Assembly: GCA_036732565.1 (NCBI GenBank)
Contig: DAINCF010000210.1
Location: 1-11,523, forward strand
Source: JAIVJN01 sp036732565
Lineage (GTDB): Bacteria; Acidobacteriota; Vicinamibacteria; Vicinamibacterales; UBA2999
Length of the DNA: 11,523 nucleotides
Direction of reading: 5' to 3'
Positions within the stretch are counted from its first letter, which is position 1, and each line of letters begins with the position of its first letter. Under the pieces are notes generated by a model that saw nothing but the letters and a program-made list of their open reading frames with translations, was not told the origin of the DNA and searched no databases. Shown here one piece after another: positions 1 through 5,894 of this stretch. The translations under genes and the position numbers were made by a program.

Positions 1-1195
1 AGGCCTGTTCGCCGCAGCCCAATCGTCCGCGAACGCCCCGGCGCGCGGCGCCCGCCAGCGCCGACACGATGGAAACCGGCGTTGAGATCACCAGCGCGCA
101 CGGGCAGGCCACCACCAGCAGCACCAGCGCGCGATAGAGCCACGCGTCCGCTGGTTGGCCGAACGCCACCGGCGGCACGATGGCGACGAGAACGGCCATC
201 GCGATCACCGCGGGGGTGTACCAGCGCGCAAAGCGATCGATGAACTGCTGCGCGGGCGCACGCTGCGCCTGCGCGGTCTCGACCAGGTGAATGATGCGCG
301 CGAGCGCCGTGTCGCGGCGGCGTCGGGTCACCTCGACCTCGAGCGCGCCGTGCCCATTGATGCTGCCGGCGAAGACCTCGTCACCCAGGGCTTTGTCGAC
401 TGGCAACGATTCGCCGGTGATGGGCGCTTGATTGACCTCCGACGCGCCCGAGAGCACGCGGCCATCGAGCGGAATCTTCTCGCCCGGTCGGACGATCATC
501 GTGGCGCCGATGGCCACCCGATCGACCGGCGTCGGATGCTCGTGCGCATCGTGCTTGATGCGCGCCTCGGCGGGCGTCAGATCCATCAACGCGCGGATCG
601 CTTCGCGGGCACGGTCCATCGTGCGCGATTCGAGCCACTGCGCGATCGCGAACAGGAAGACGACGGTGCCGGCCTCGGCCCATTCGCCCAGCACGATGGC
701 GCCGACCGCGGCAATCAACATCAGCACGTTGATGTCGACCGTGCGCTGGCCCAACGCCTGCATCGCCTTCCGCGCCGGGTAAATCCCACCGGCGAGGGTG
801 GCGGTGAGAAAGCTGAGAATCTGGAAGAGCGACGGCCACTCGAGCGCCTGCGCGACGAGCCCGAGCACCAGCGCGGCGGCGGACAATTGCACCAGGCGCT
901 CACGCGCGCGCGACGAGGGCTGCAGCACGGGCTCCTCGTGCTCGAGCCATGCGCGCATACCGGTTTGCGCGACTGCATCACTGATGGTGGCGGTGGACAA
1001 CACCGCGGCGTCGTACTTCACGTGCAGCCGCTGCCCCATCACGTCCGCGACGAGATCTTCCATCCCGCGCATCGGCTTCAATCGCCGCTCGAGGATGGTC
1101 ACCTCTTCGCTGCAGCAGAGACCGTCCACCTTGAACACCGACTCGGCATGCACCTCACAGCGTGTGCACGTCACCGGCGCCGCCCGTCCGCTCAT
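1..1195 (-). CDS. Zn/Cd/Pb-type P1B heavy-metal-translocating ATPase (ZntA/CadA-like), C-terminal part outside window
   Basis: This inner-membrane pump would export divalent soft metals (Zn, Cd, Pb) using ATP. The 398 visible codons give an N-terminal heavy-metal-associated domain (about 8-85) with the GLCCSEE metal site at C27-C28, preceded by a C10-x2-C13 pair. Membrane segments follow from about residue 98 to 190. The actuator loop has TGES at 260-263, and the transport-site CPC is at 364-366 in the context CPCALVISTPVSIVSAL, typical of subgroup P1B-2. The DKTGT phosphorylation loop and ATP-binding domain would lie beyond the left edge. The start is the ATG at 1195-1193, which overlaps the TGA of the upstream repressor gene as ATGA, so the two are probably translationally coupled. 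Oddity: after G387-V388 the expected LIKGG-type segment is absent, and the last ten codons look unlike the family in any frame. The family call is secure. The exact metal is inferred from the motifs and the CadC-like partner. Confidence 0.93.
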   Translation of the reverse strand, partial: MSGRAAPVTCTRCEVHAESVFKVDGLCCSEEVTILERRLKPMRGMEDLVADVMGQRLHVKYDAAVLSTATISDAVAQTGMRAWLEHEEPVLQPSSRARERLVQLSAAALVLGLVAQALEWPSLFQILSFLTATLAGGIYPARKAMQALGQRTVDINVLMLIAAVGAIVLGEWAEAGTVVFLFAIAQWLESRTMDRAREAIRALMDLTPAEARIKHDAHEHPTPVDRVAIGATMIVRPGEKIPLDGRVLSGASEVNQAPITGESLPVDKALGDEVFAGSINGHGALEVEVTRRRRDTALARIIHLVETAQAQRAPAQQFIDRFARWYTPAVIAMAVLVAIVPPVAFGQPADAWLYRALVLLVVACPCALVISTPVSIVSALAGAARRGVRGRLGCGEQA

Positions 1196-1620
1196 TGGCC
1201 GGCCCTGTCCCCAGAAGCCTTCGAGAGGGCCGCGCGCCCGCCGCTTTCCTGCACGTGCCGCCGGCTCTGACGGAAGAGCGTGACGATGTGGCGGTCGTCC
1301 AGCGCGTAGAAGACCATGCGGCCGTCGCGGCGCGAGCGGACGAGGCGCATCGCGCGCAGCAGGCGGAGCTGGTGCGAGACGGCGGACTCGGAGAGACCGA
1401 GGAGCGTGGCCAGATCGCAGACGCAGAGCTCGCCGTGGGAGAGCGCGTCGAGCATCCGCACCCGCGTCGGATCGCCGAGGGCGCGGAACGTGTCCGCCAG
1501 CTCGCCCACGTCGTCGGTGGGGATCAGCGCCTTGCGCAGCTCAGCCACGCGGGCGGGATGGATGTGGAAGACGTCGCAGGCCTCGGCGGCGTCACTTTTG
1601 ACATATGAGCGTTTGCTCAT
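1192..1620 (-). CDS. ArsR/SmtB-family metal-sensing repressor (CadC/SmtB-like)
   Basis: This 142-residue winged-helix repressor should bind the operator at 1601-1624 and release it when Zn, Cd or Pb is bound. The helix-turn-helix core runs from about residue 38 to 105 (LADTFRALGDPTRVRMLDAL, then LSESAVSHQLRLLR). Both classical metal sites are visible. The alpha3N site is ELCVCDL with C66 and C68, plus a possible N-terminal ligand C15. The alpha5 dimer-interface site is D109-x-H111 followed by H122-x2-E125, with the same spacing as SmtB. The gene lies directly upstream of the metal ATPase and overlaps it by 4 bp, as in cadC-cadA pairs. I chose ATG 1620-1618. A longer reading from TTG 1683 adds 21 residues that translate the intergenic hairpin and show no family similarity. 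No Shine-Dalgarno precedes ATG 1620, so translation may be leaderless. Confidence 0.92.
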   Translation of the reverse strand: MSKRSYVKSDAAEACDVFHIHPARVAELRKALIPTDDVGELADTFRALGDPTRVRMLDALSHGELCVCDLATLLGLSESAVSHQLRLLRAMRLVRSRRDGRMVFYALDDRHIVTLFRQSRRHVQESGGRAALSKASGDRAGQ

Positions 1621-1624
1621 ATGT
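1601..1624. promoter_or_regulatory. Operator of the metal-sensing repressor (perfect 10-4-10 inverted repeat)
   Basis: The left arm ACATATGAGC (1601-1610) and right arm GCTCATATGT (1615-1624) are exact reverse complements around the spacer GTTT. Arm sequence and AT-rich character resemble the 12-2-12 operators of SmtB/CzrA/CadC-type repressors, which carry ATATGAAC-like half-sites. The repeat covers the repressor's own ATG (1620-1618), so binding there would block transcription of both the repressor and the ATPase. Confidence 0.85.
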
Positions 1625-1626
1625 TC

Positions 1627-1632
1627 AGCATA
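1627..1632 (-). promoter_or_regulatory. Candidate -10 box of the repressor-ATPase operon
   Basis: On the minus strand TATGCT lies with its 3' end 7 nt before the A of the repressor ATG. This is the spacing expected if transcription starts at or next to the start codon. No convincing -35 is seen upstream; the nearest stretch falls inside the hairpin at 1642-1661. The site is supported mainly by the adjoining operator and the lack of a ribosome binding site. Confidence 0.4.
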
Positions 1633-1641
1633 TCCGATCTT

Positions 1642-1702
1642 GGTCCGCCTGAAGGCGGACCCCACGCCCGCACGGGCCTTCAAGCCCCGGGTCGCAAGCC
1701 CC
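1642..1702. repeat. Multi-hairpin intergenic repeat block (REP-like)
   Basis: The stretch between the peroxiredoxin stop and the repressor start holds three pieces of structure. A perfect stem GGTCCGCCT / AGGCGGACC (1642-1650 and 1653-1661) encloses GA. A 5-bp stem GCCCG / CGGGC (1666-1670 and 1673-1677) encloses CA. A direct repeat CAAGCCCC occurs at 1681-1688 and 1695-1702. No U-run follows the stems on either strand, so a simple intrinsic terminator is unlikely. The look is that of a dispersed palindromic element, but no second full copy exists in this window to prove it. Confidence 0.6.
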
Positions 1703-1717
1703 AGGCCGACGATGTCC

Positions 1718-2185
1718 TTAAATCGCCGCCAGCGTCGCGCGGACCTGGCTGTAGTCCGGCTCGTTCCGGGCGTCGGCGAGCACTTCTTTGTGCCGCACGA
1801 TCCGGTCCGGCCCGATGACGAACACGGCCCGTCGGGCGATCCCCTTCAACCCAATCATGTCCGGGTTGACCACGTCGTACGCAGCGATGACGTCCTTGTT
1901 GAAGTCGCTGAGCAGGGGGAAGCCAAAGTGCTGTCGATCCGACCACGCCTTCAGCACGAAGAAGGTGTCAACGCTCACGCCAAGCACCTGCGCCTTGAGA
2001 CCGGCCAGCTCGCCGATCGAGTCGCGGAATGTGCAGAATTCCTTTTCGCAGACCGAGCTGAACGCCGCGGGCACGAACGCGAGGACCACCGGTCCCTTCG
2101 CCAGCTCAGCACTAAGCGTCACCGGCTGCCGATCCTGGTTCGGCAAGGTGAAATCGGGAGCAACCGTTCCGACATCGACGGACAT
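1718..2185 (-). CDS. Peroxiredoxin, AhpC/TSA family (Bcp/AhpE-like)
   Basis: This 155-residue thiol peroxidase should reduce hydrogen peroxide or organic hydroperoxides in the cytoplasm. The thioredoxin-fold active-site loop reads P39-x3-S43-x2-C46, with the peroxidatic cysteine C46 and serine in place of the usual threonine. C51 lies five residues on, the position of the resolving cysteine in many Bcp-type enzymes, so an atypical 2-Cys mechanism is likely. The conserved arginine is R118 or R119. Length is usual for the family and there is no signal peptide. The ATG at 2185 is preceded by a strong GGAGG about 7 nt upstream on the minus strand. The gene stands on the same strand as the metal-resistance pair but is separated from it by a repeat block and an independent operator, so co-regulation is not implied. 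The electron donor (thioredoxin, mycothiol or other) cannot be read from the sequence. Confidence 0.93.
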   Translation of the reverse strand: MSVDVGTVAPDFTLPNQDRQPVTLSAELAKGPVVLAFVPAAFSSVCEKEFCTFRDSIGELAGLKAQVLGVSVDTFFVLKAWSDRQHFGFPLLSDFNKDVIAAYDVVNPDMIGLKGIARRAVFVIGPDRIVRHKEVLADARNEPDYSQVRATLAAI

Positions 2186-2548
2186 ATAAGACCTCCAGGG
2201 GAATTATCACCTACGCTGGCCCGGGTCTCGGGACCCGGGACCTGGGGCGCAAGCCGAATCCGCCACAGGTCCCAGGTCTCGAGTCCCAAGCCACAGATCG
2301 GCAGACCTCCAGGCGTCGTGAAGCGTCAGAACTAGCGGAAGCCGTCCGTGTATGTCCGGCCGCCTTGCCGCGTGCCGATGTTTTGACTAGGATGATGGGT
2401 CGGCACGTCTTACGCGTGCGCATTCTTCTACGAACTCTTGGCCCGGGGTCTCCGACGCGCACCCTTGCGGCGTTGGGGTGGCTCGTGACCCGGGGCCGCG
2501 TCGGAACGCTGGCCGGCGCTCTGACCCGTACCGATAACGGAGAGACTT
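2186..2548. other. Intergenic region between divergent peroxiredoxin and ABC operon
   Basis: I see no credible gene in these 363 bases; open frames here are arginine- and proline-rich and unlike any family. The region should hold promoters in both directions. For the ABC operon the best -35-like word is TTGACT at 2383-2388, but no good -10 follows at normal spacing. Besides the inverted repeat at 2223-2287, a second dyad occurs: TCCGACGC (2451-2458) pairs exactly with GCGTCGGA (2498-2505). It is flanked by near-complementary GGCCCGGGGTC (2440-2450) and GACCCGGGGCC (2487-2497). This could fold in the leader of the ABC transcript. Confidence 0.5.
2223..2287. repeat. Imperfect inverted repeat with 22-bp arms
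   Basis: The left arm at 2223-2244 (begins GGGTCTCGGG, ends GGGACCTG) and right arm at 2266-2287 (begins CAGGTCCC, ends CGAGTCCC) match as reverse complements at 19 of 22 positions, around a 21-nt loop. No T-run follows on either strand. It lies upstream of the peroxiredoxin gene rather than at a gene end, so a mobile or REP-type palindrome fits better than a terminator. Confidence 0.65.
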
Positions 2549-3535
2549 GTGATCGAGGTGCAAAACCTCTCGAAGCGCTATGGGCCGGTGACGGCCGTCG
2601 ATGGCATTACGTTCAGCGTGACCGCTGGTGAGATTCTTGGCTTTCTGGGCCCCAACGGCGCGGGCAAGACCACGACGATGCGCATCATCACCGGCTATAT
2701 GCCGGCGAGCGAGGGCAAAGTCCTGGTCGCCGGACACGATGTGTTCGAGCAGCCGCTGCAAGCCAAGCAACGGACCGGCTACCTTCCCGAGACGCCGCCG
2801 CTCTACCCGGATATGACCGTCCGCGAGTACCTGACGTTCGTGGCGCGCATCAAGGGTGTCCCGGGCCGCGAGGCGAAGTCGCGGATCGACGAGGTCCTGA
2901 AGCGGACCTGGGTGTCTGACATGGCCAACCGGCACTGCGGCAAGCTCTCGAAGGGCTATCGGCAGCGCGTCGGCCTCGCCCAGGCGATCATCCACAACCC
3001 CGACGTGCTGGTGCTCGACGAGCCGACGGCCGGCTTGGATCCGAAGCAGATCATCGAGACGCGGCAGCTGATTCGCGAGCTCGCCGGCTCGCACACGATC
3101 GTCCTGAGCACGCACATCCTCCCGGAAGTGTCCCAGACGTGTCAGCGCGTCGTCATCATCAACAAGGGCCGCGTGGTGGCTATCGACACGCCGGAGAACC
3201 TGACGGCGCGCCTGACGGGGTCGGTGTCCATCTACTTGCAGGTCGCCGGACCCACCGACAGCGTGCAGTTCACGCTGCGACAGGTGCCCGGCGTCACGCA
3301 GGTCAACCTGGCCGAGTCGCGTGAGGGCGTCAACGTGTTCGAGGTCGACAGCGAGAAGGGCCGCGACGTGCGCCGCGAGCTCGCCGCCGCCGTCGTCAGC
3401 GGCGGATGGGGCCTCCTGGAGTTGCGGCCAATGCGCTTGAGCCTCGAGGAGATCTTCCTGAGCCTGACCACCGAGGAATCTGAGGAACACGCAGACCAGC
3501 CCGAGCCAGCGCAAGAGGAGGAAGCGCATGCGTAA
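2549..3535 (+). CDS. ABC transporter ATP-binding protein, GldA/NosF-like
   Basis: This 328-residue protein is the cytoplasmic ATPase that would power the permease encoded immediately downstream. All nucleotide-binding motifs are present: Walker A GPNGAGKTT (34-42), a Q-loop position with the lineage's YLPE variant (78-81), signature LSKGYRQRV (133-141), Walker B and D-loop VLVLDEPTAGLDP (153-165), and switch histidine H189 in STHILPE. The region after about residue 215 is the accessory C-terminal domain usual in DrrA/NosF/GldA-type subunits; it ends in an acidic EEEAHA tail. The start is GTG at 2549 with GGAGA a few bases upstream. The stop overlaps the permease start by 8 bp, showing tight coupling. 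In Bacteroidota the GldA-GldF-GldG set is linked to gliding motility. Outside that phylum the cargo is unknown, so I give no gld symbol. Confidence 0.95.
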   Translation: MIEVQNLSKRYGPVTAVDGITFSVTAGEILGFLGPNGAGKTTTMRIITGYMPASEGKVLVAGHDVFEQPLQAKQRTGYLPETPPLYPDMTVREYLTFVARIKGVPGREAKSRIDEVLKRTWVSDMANRHCGKLSKGYRQRVGLAQAIIHNPDVLVLDEPTAGLDPKQIIETRQLIRELAGSHTIVLSTHILPEVSQTCQRVVIINKGRVVAIDTPENLTARLTGSVSIYLQVAGPTDSVQFTLRQVPGVTQVNLAESREGVNVFEVDSEKGRDVRRELAAAVVSGGWGLLELRPMRLSLEEIFLSLTTEESEEHADQPEPAQEEEAHA

Positions 3536-4295
3536 CGTGTGGGCGATTGCGCTCAAGGAGCTGCGCGGGTACTTCGCCTCGCCCATCGGCTGGACCGTGA
3601 TGGGCTTCTTCGCGCTGCTCTACGGCTGGTTCTTCTACGCGCTGCTGGCCTACTTCGAGCGCCAGAGCATGCAGATGGGCATGGGCATGGGGCCGCAGAA
3701 CATGAACATCAACCAGATGCTCATCGGCCCGCTGCTCATGAACGTCACGGTCGTCTTGCTTTTCACGCTGCCGATGGTGACGATGCGGACGTATTCGGAA
3801 GAAAAGCGGTCGGGGACCATCGAGCTCCTGCTGACGTCCCCGATCACGGACTGGCAGATCATCCTCGGCAAGTTCACGGGCGCGATGCTGCTCTACGCGG
3901 CGATGCTCGCGATCACGCTCCTCCACATGGGCCTGTTGTTTCTCTACGGCAACCCTGAGTGGCGGCCGGTGCTGACCGGCTATCTCGGTCTGCTGCTGAT
4001 GGGCGGCTGCTTCATCTCGGTCGGCCTGCTCATCTCGAGCCTCACCAAGAACCAGATCGTCGCGGGCATGATCACCTTCGCGATGTTCCTGATGCTGTGG
4101 GTCATCAACTGGATCGGCACGTTCGTCGGTCCAACCGCGCAAGCGATCCTGCAGCACCTGTCGATCACCGATCACTTCGAGGACTTCGCGCGCGGCGTCC
4201 TCGACACCAAACACTTGGTCTACTACACGAGCTTCATCCTCTTCGGGCTGTTCCTGACCGCGAAGTCGGTGGACAGCGAACGGTGGCGGGGCTGA
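3528..4295 (+). CDS. ABC-2 type transporter permease, GldF-like
   Basis: This 255-residue integral membrane protein has six likely transmembrane helices (about 20-41, 65-86, 117-139, 150-172, 176-200 and 231-246). The hallmark coupling segment MRTYSEEKRSGTIELLLTSP (86-105) lies after the second helix and is shared by GldF and NosY-type permeases. It should pair with the ATPase just upstream (8-bp overlap), and its own stop overlaps the next start as TGATG. The first extracytoplasmic loop is rich in methionine (M48, M50, M52, M54, M59, M64), which might contact metal or protein partners, though nothing proves it. Length is normal for a GldF-type subunit; classical two-domain permeases are longer. 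The substrate is unknown. Confidence 0.93.
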   Translation: MRNVWAIALKELRGYFASPIGWTVMGFFALLYGWFFYALLAYFERQSMQMGMGMGPQNMNINQMLIGPLLMNVTVVLLFTLPMVTMRTYSEEKRSGTIELLLTSPITDWQIILGKFTGAMLLYAAMLAITLLHMGLLFLYGNPEWRPVLTGYLGLLLMGGCFISVGLLISSLTKNQIVAGMITFAMFLMLWVINWIGTFVGPTAQAILQHLSITDHFEDFARGVLDTKHLVYYTSFILFGLFLTAKSVDSERWRG

Positions 4296-5890
4296 TGATC
4301 AATCGCATTGTGAGCGTGATCGGGTGGATCGGCACCGCGCTGGTGTTCGGCGCGGTCGCGGTTCGATTCCTCCGACCCGAATGGAACGACTACGCGACCT
4401 ACGCGGCGTGGGCCGGGCTCGTCGCCGTGCTCATCTACATGGCCGGGCAGTGGCGCGAGATCGGCTCGGCGTACAGCCGTCGCCAGACCCGCTACGGCAC
4501 GCTGTCCATCGTCAGCATCCTCGTGGTGCTCGGCATTCTCGCGGCGGTCAACTACCTCGCCGTGCGACAGAGCAAGCGGTGGGACCTGACGGCCAATCAG
4601 GCCTACAGCCTGTCCGAGCAGTCCATCAAGGTGCTGCAGGGCCTCGACGCACCGGTGAAGATGACGGTGTACGACCAGGAGACAGGCTTCGATCGCTTCC
4701 GCGAACGGCTCGACGTCTACAGGTACAACTCCGACAAGGTGACCGTGGAGTATGTCGATGTGGACCGGCAGCCCGCGCGCGCGAAGACGGCGGAGGTGCA
4801 GGCCTACGGCACCGTCGTCATCGAGTACAAGGACAAGACCGAGCGCGTCACCAACACGGCGGAACAGGACATCACCAACGCCCTCATCAAGACCGTCACC
4901 GGTGAACAGCGGAAGGTGTACTTCACGCAGGGGCACGGCGAAAAGGACACGGCTGGATCCGATCGTGTGGGCTATGCCGGAGTGGCCCAGGCGCTGGGGC
5001 GCGACAACTACGGTGTCGACAAGCTGGTGCTCGTGCAGCAGCGCGAGGTGCCCGCGGATGCCACGCTCGTGATCGTCGCGGGACCGCGCACGGACTTCTT
5101 GCAGCCCGAAGTCGATGCCCTGACCCGTTACGTGGCGAAGGGCGGCAAGGTGCTGTTTCTGCTGGATCCGCCCGCCGGCTCCGAGGCCGGGCCGCTGCCC
5201 AACCTGAACGCGTTTCTCGCGAGCTGGGGCATCACGATGGGCGACGATGTCGTCGTCGATGCAAGCGGCGTGGGTCAACTGCTCGGCACGGACGCATCCG
5301 TGCCCGTGGCGGCAACCTACCCGCCCCATCCCGTCACAGAGGGCTTCAATTTGATGACCGCGTTCCCGCTCGCCCGGTCGGTGACGGCGGTGCAAGGCGG
5401 CACGAACGGGCATACGGCGCAGCCGCTGGTCGAAACCAGCCCGAAGAGCTGGGCCGAGTCGAACCTGGCCAGCCTGACGACGGGCAAGGTGGACATGGAC
5501 GACAAGGATCGGCCCGGCCCCGTCTCGCTCGCGGCAGCGGTCTCGGCGCCAGCGACCGACGCGCCGGAACCAAAGCCGGAAGCGGAGAAGGCCTCGAACC
5601 CCCCGGCCGAGCCGTCCAAAAAGCCGGAGTCGCGGATCATCGCCGTCGGCGATTCGGACTTCGCGGCGAACTACGGCCTCGGCATCCAGGGCAACCGCGA
5701 CTTCTTCATGAACTCGGTGAACTGGCTGGCGCAGTCGGAGAACCTGATCGCGATTCGGCCGCGCGACGCCGAGGATCGGCGCATCACCCTGACCGCCGAT
5801 CAGTCGCAGCGCATCATGCTGCTGTCGATCTTCATCATTCCAGGTCTCGTGCTGGCCACGGGCGTGTACACCTGGTGGCGGAGGCGGTAA
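4295..5890 (+). CDS. Gldg-family ABC transport-associated membrane/periplasmic protein (GldG-like)
   Basis: This 531-residue protein belongs to the family of ABC-associated GldG-like proteins (uncharacterised ABC-type transport component). Helices are predicted at about 5-24, 36-50 and 68-90. A large periplasmic domain spans about 95-500, and a last helix at 506-527 ends in the basic WWRRR. Family signatures include WDLTANQAYSLSEQS (96-110), QGHGEKD (212-218) and AVGDSDFAANY (450-460). A Pro/Ala/Lys/Glu-rich linker at about 416-446 splits the periplasmic part. I chose ATG 4295-4297, which overlaps the permease stop as TGATG. The frame is open further upstream inside the permease gene, but that portion is arginine-rich shadow sequence. 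The domain resembles a sugar-binding or GATase-like fold by family annotation. No enzymatic activity is established, and the likely role is as an extracytoplasmic arm of the ABC complex. Confidence 0.92.
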   Translation: MINRIVSVIGWIGTALVFGAVAVRFLRPEWNDYATYAAWAGLVAVLIYMAGQWREIGSAYSRRQTRYGTLSIVSILVVLGILAAVNYLAVRQSKRWDLTANQAYSLSEQSIKVLQGLDAPVKMTVYDQETGFDRFRERLDVYRYNSDKVTVEYVDVDRQPARAKTAEVQAYGTVVIEYKDKTERVTNTAEQDITNALIKTVTGEQRKVYFTQGHGEKDTAGSDRVGYAGVAQALGRDNYGVDKLVLVQQREVPADATLVIVAGPRTDFLQPEVDALTRYVAKGGKVLFLLDPPAGSEAGPLPNLNAFLASWGITMGDDVVVDASGVGQLLGTDASVPVAATYPPHPVTEGFNLMTAFPLARSVTAVQGGTNGHTAQPLVETSPKSWAESNLASLTTGKVDMDDKDRPGPVSLAAAVSAPATDAPEPKPEAEKASNPPAEPSKKPESRIIAVGDSDFAANYGLGIQGNRDFFMNSVNWLAQSENLIAIRPRDAEDRRITLTADQSQRIMLLSIFIIPGLVLATGVYTWWRRR

Positions 5891-5894
5891 GCGC

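Noticed and set aside
155..1270. Plus-strand open frame opposite the P-type ATPase
   Set aside because: The minus strand gives HMA, TGES and CPC motifs in order; the plus product is low-complexity Arg/His sequence.
1642..1661. Intrinsic terminator for the peroxiredoxin gene
   Set aside because: The stem is strong but no T-run follows on the minus strand (AAGATC instead), and the element looks like a dispersed repeat.
1621..1683. N-terminal extension of the repressor from TTG 1683
   Set aside because: The extra 21 residues would be encoded by the intergenic hairpin and half the operator, and they have no family similarity.
2365..2631. Small plus-strand open frame crossing into the ABC ATPase gene
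   Set aside because: It overlaps the ATPase start in another frame, has no ribosome binding site and no recognisable content.
2387..3586. Long 399-codon open frame on the minus strand opposite the ABC ATPase gene
   Set aside because: Its product is His/Arg/Asp-rich low-complexity sequence typical of antisense frames in GC-rich genes, while the plus strand carries all ABC ATPase motifs.
3959..4294. Upstream extension of the GldG-like gene into the permease gene
   Set aside because: The added 112 residues are arginine-rich and overlap the permease in another frame. The TGATG junction at 4293-4297 gives the natural start.
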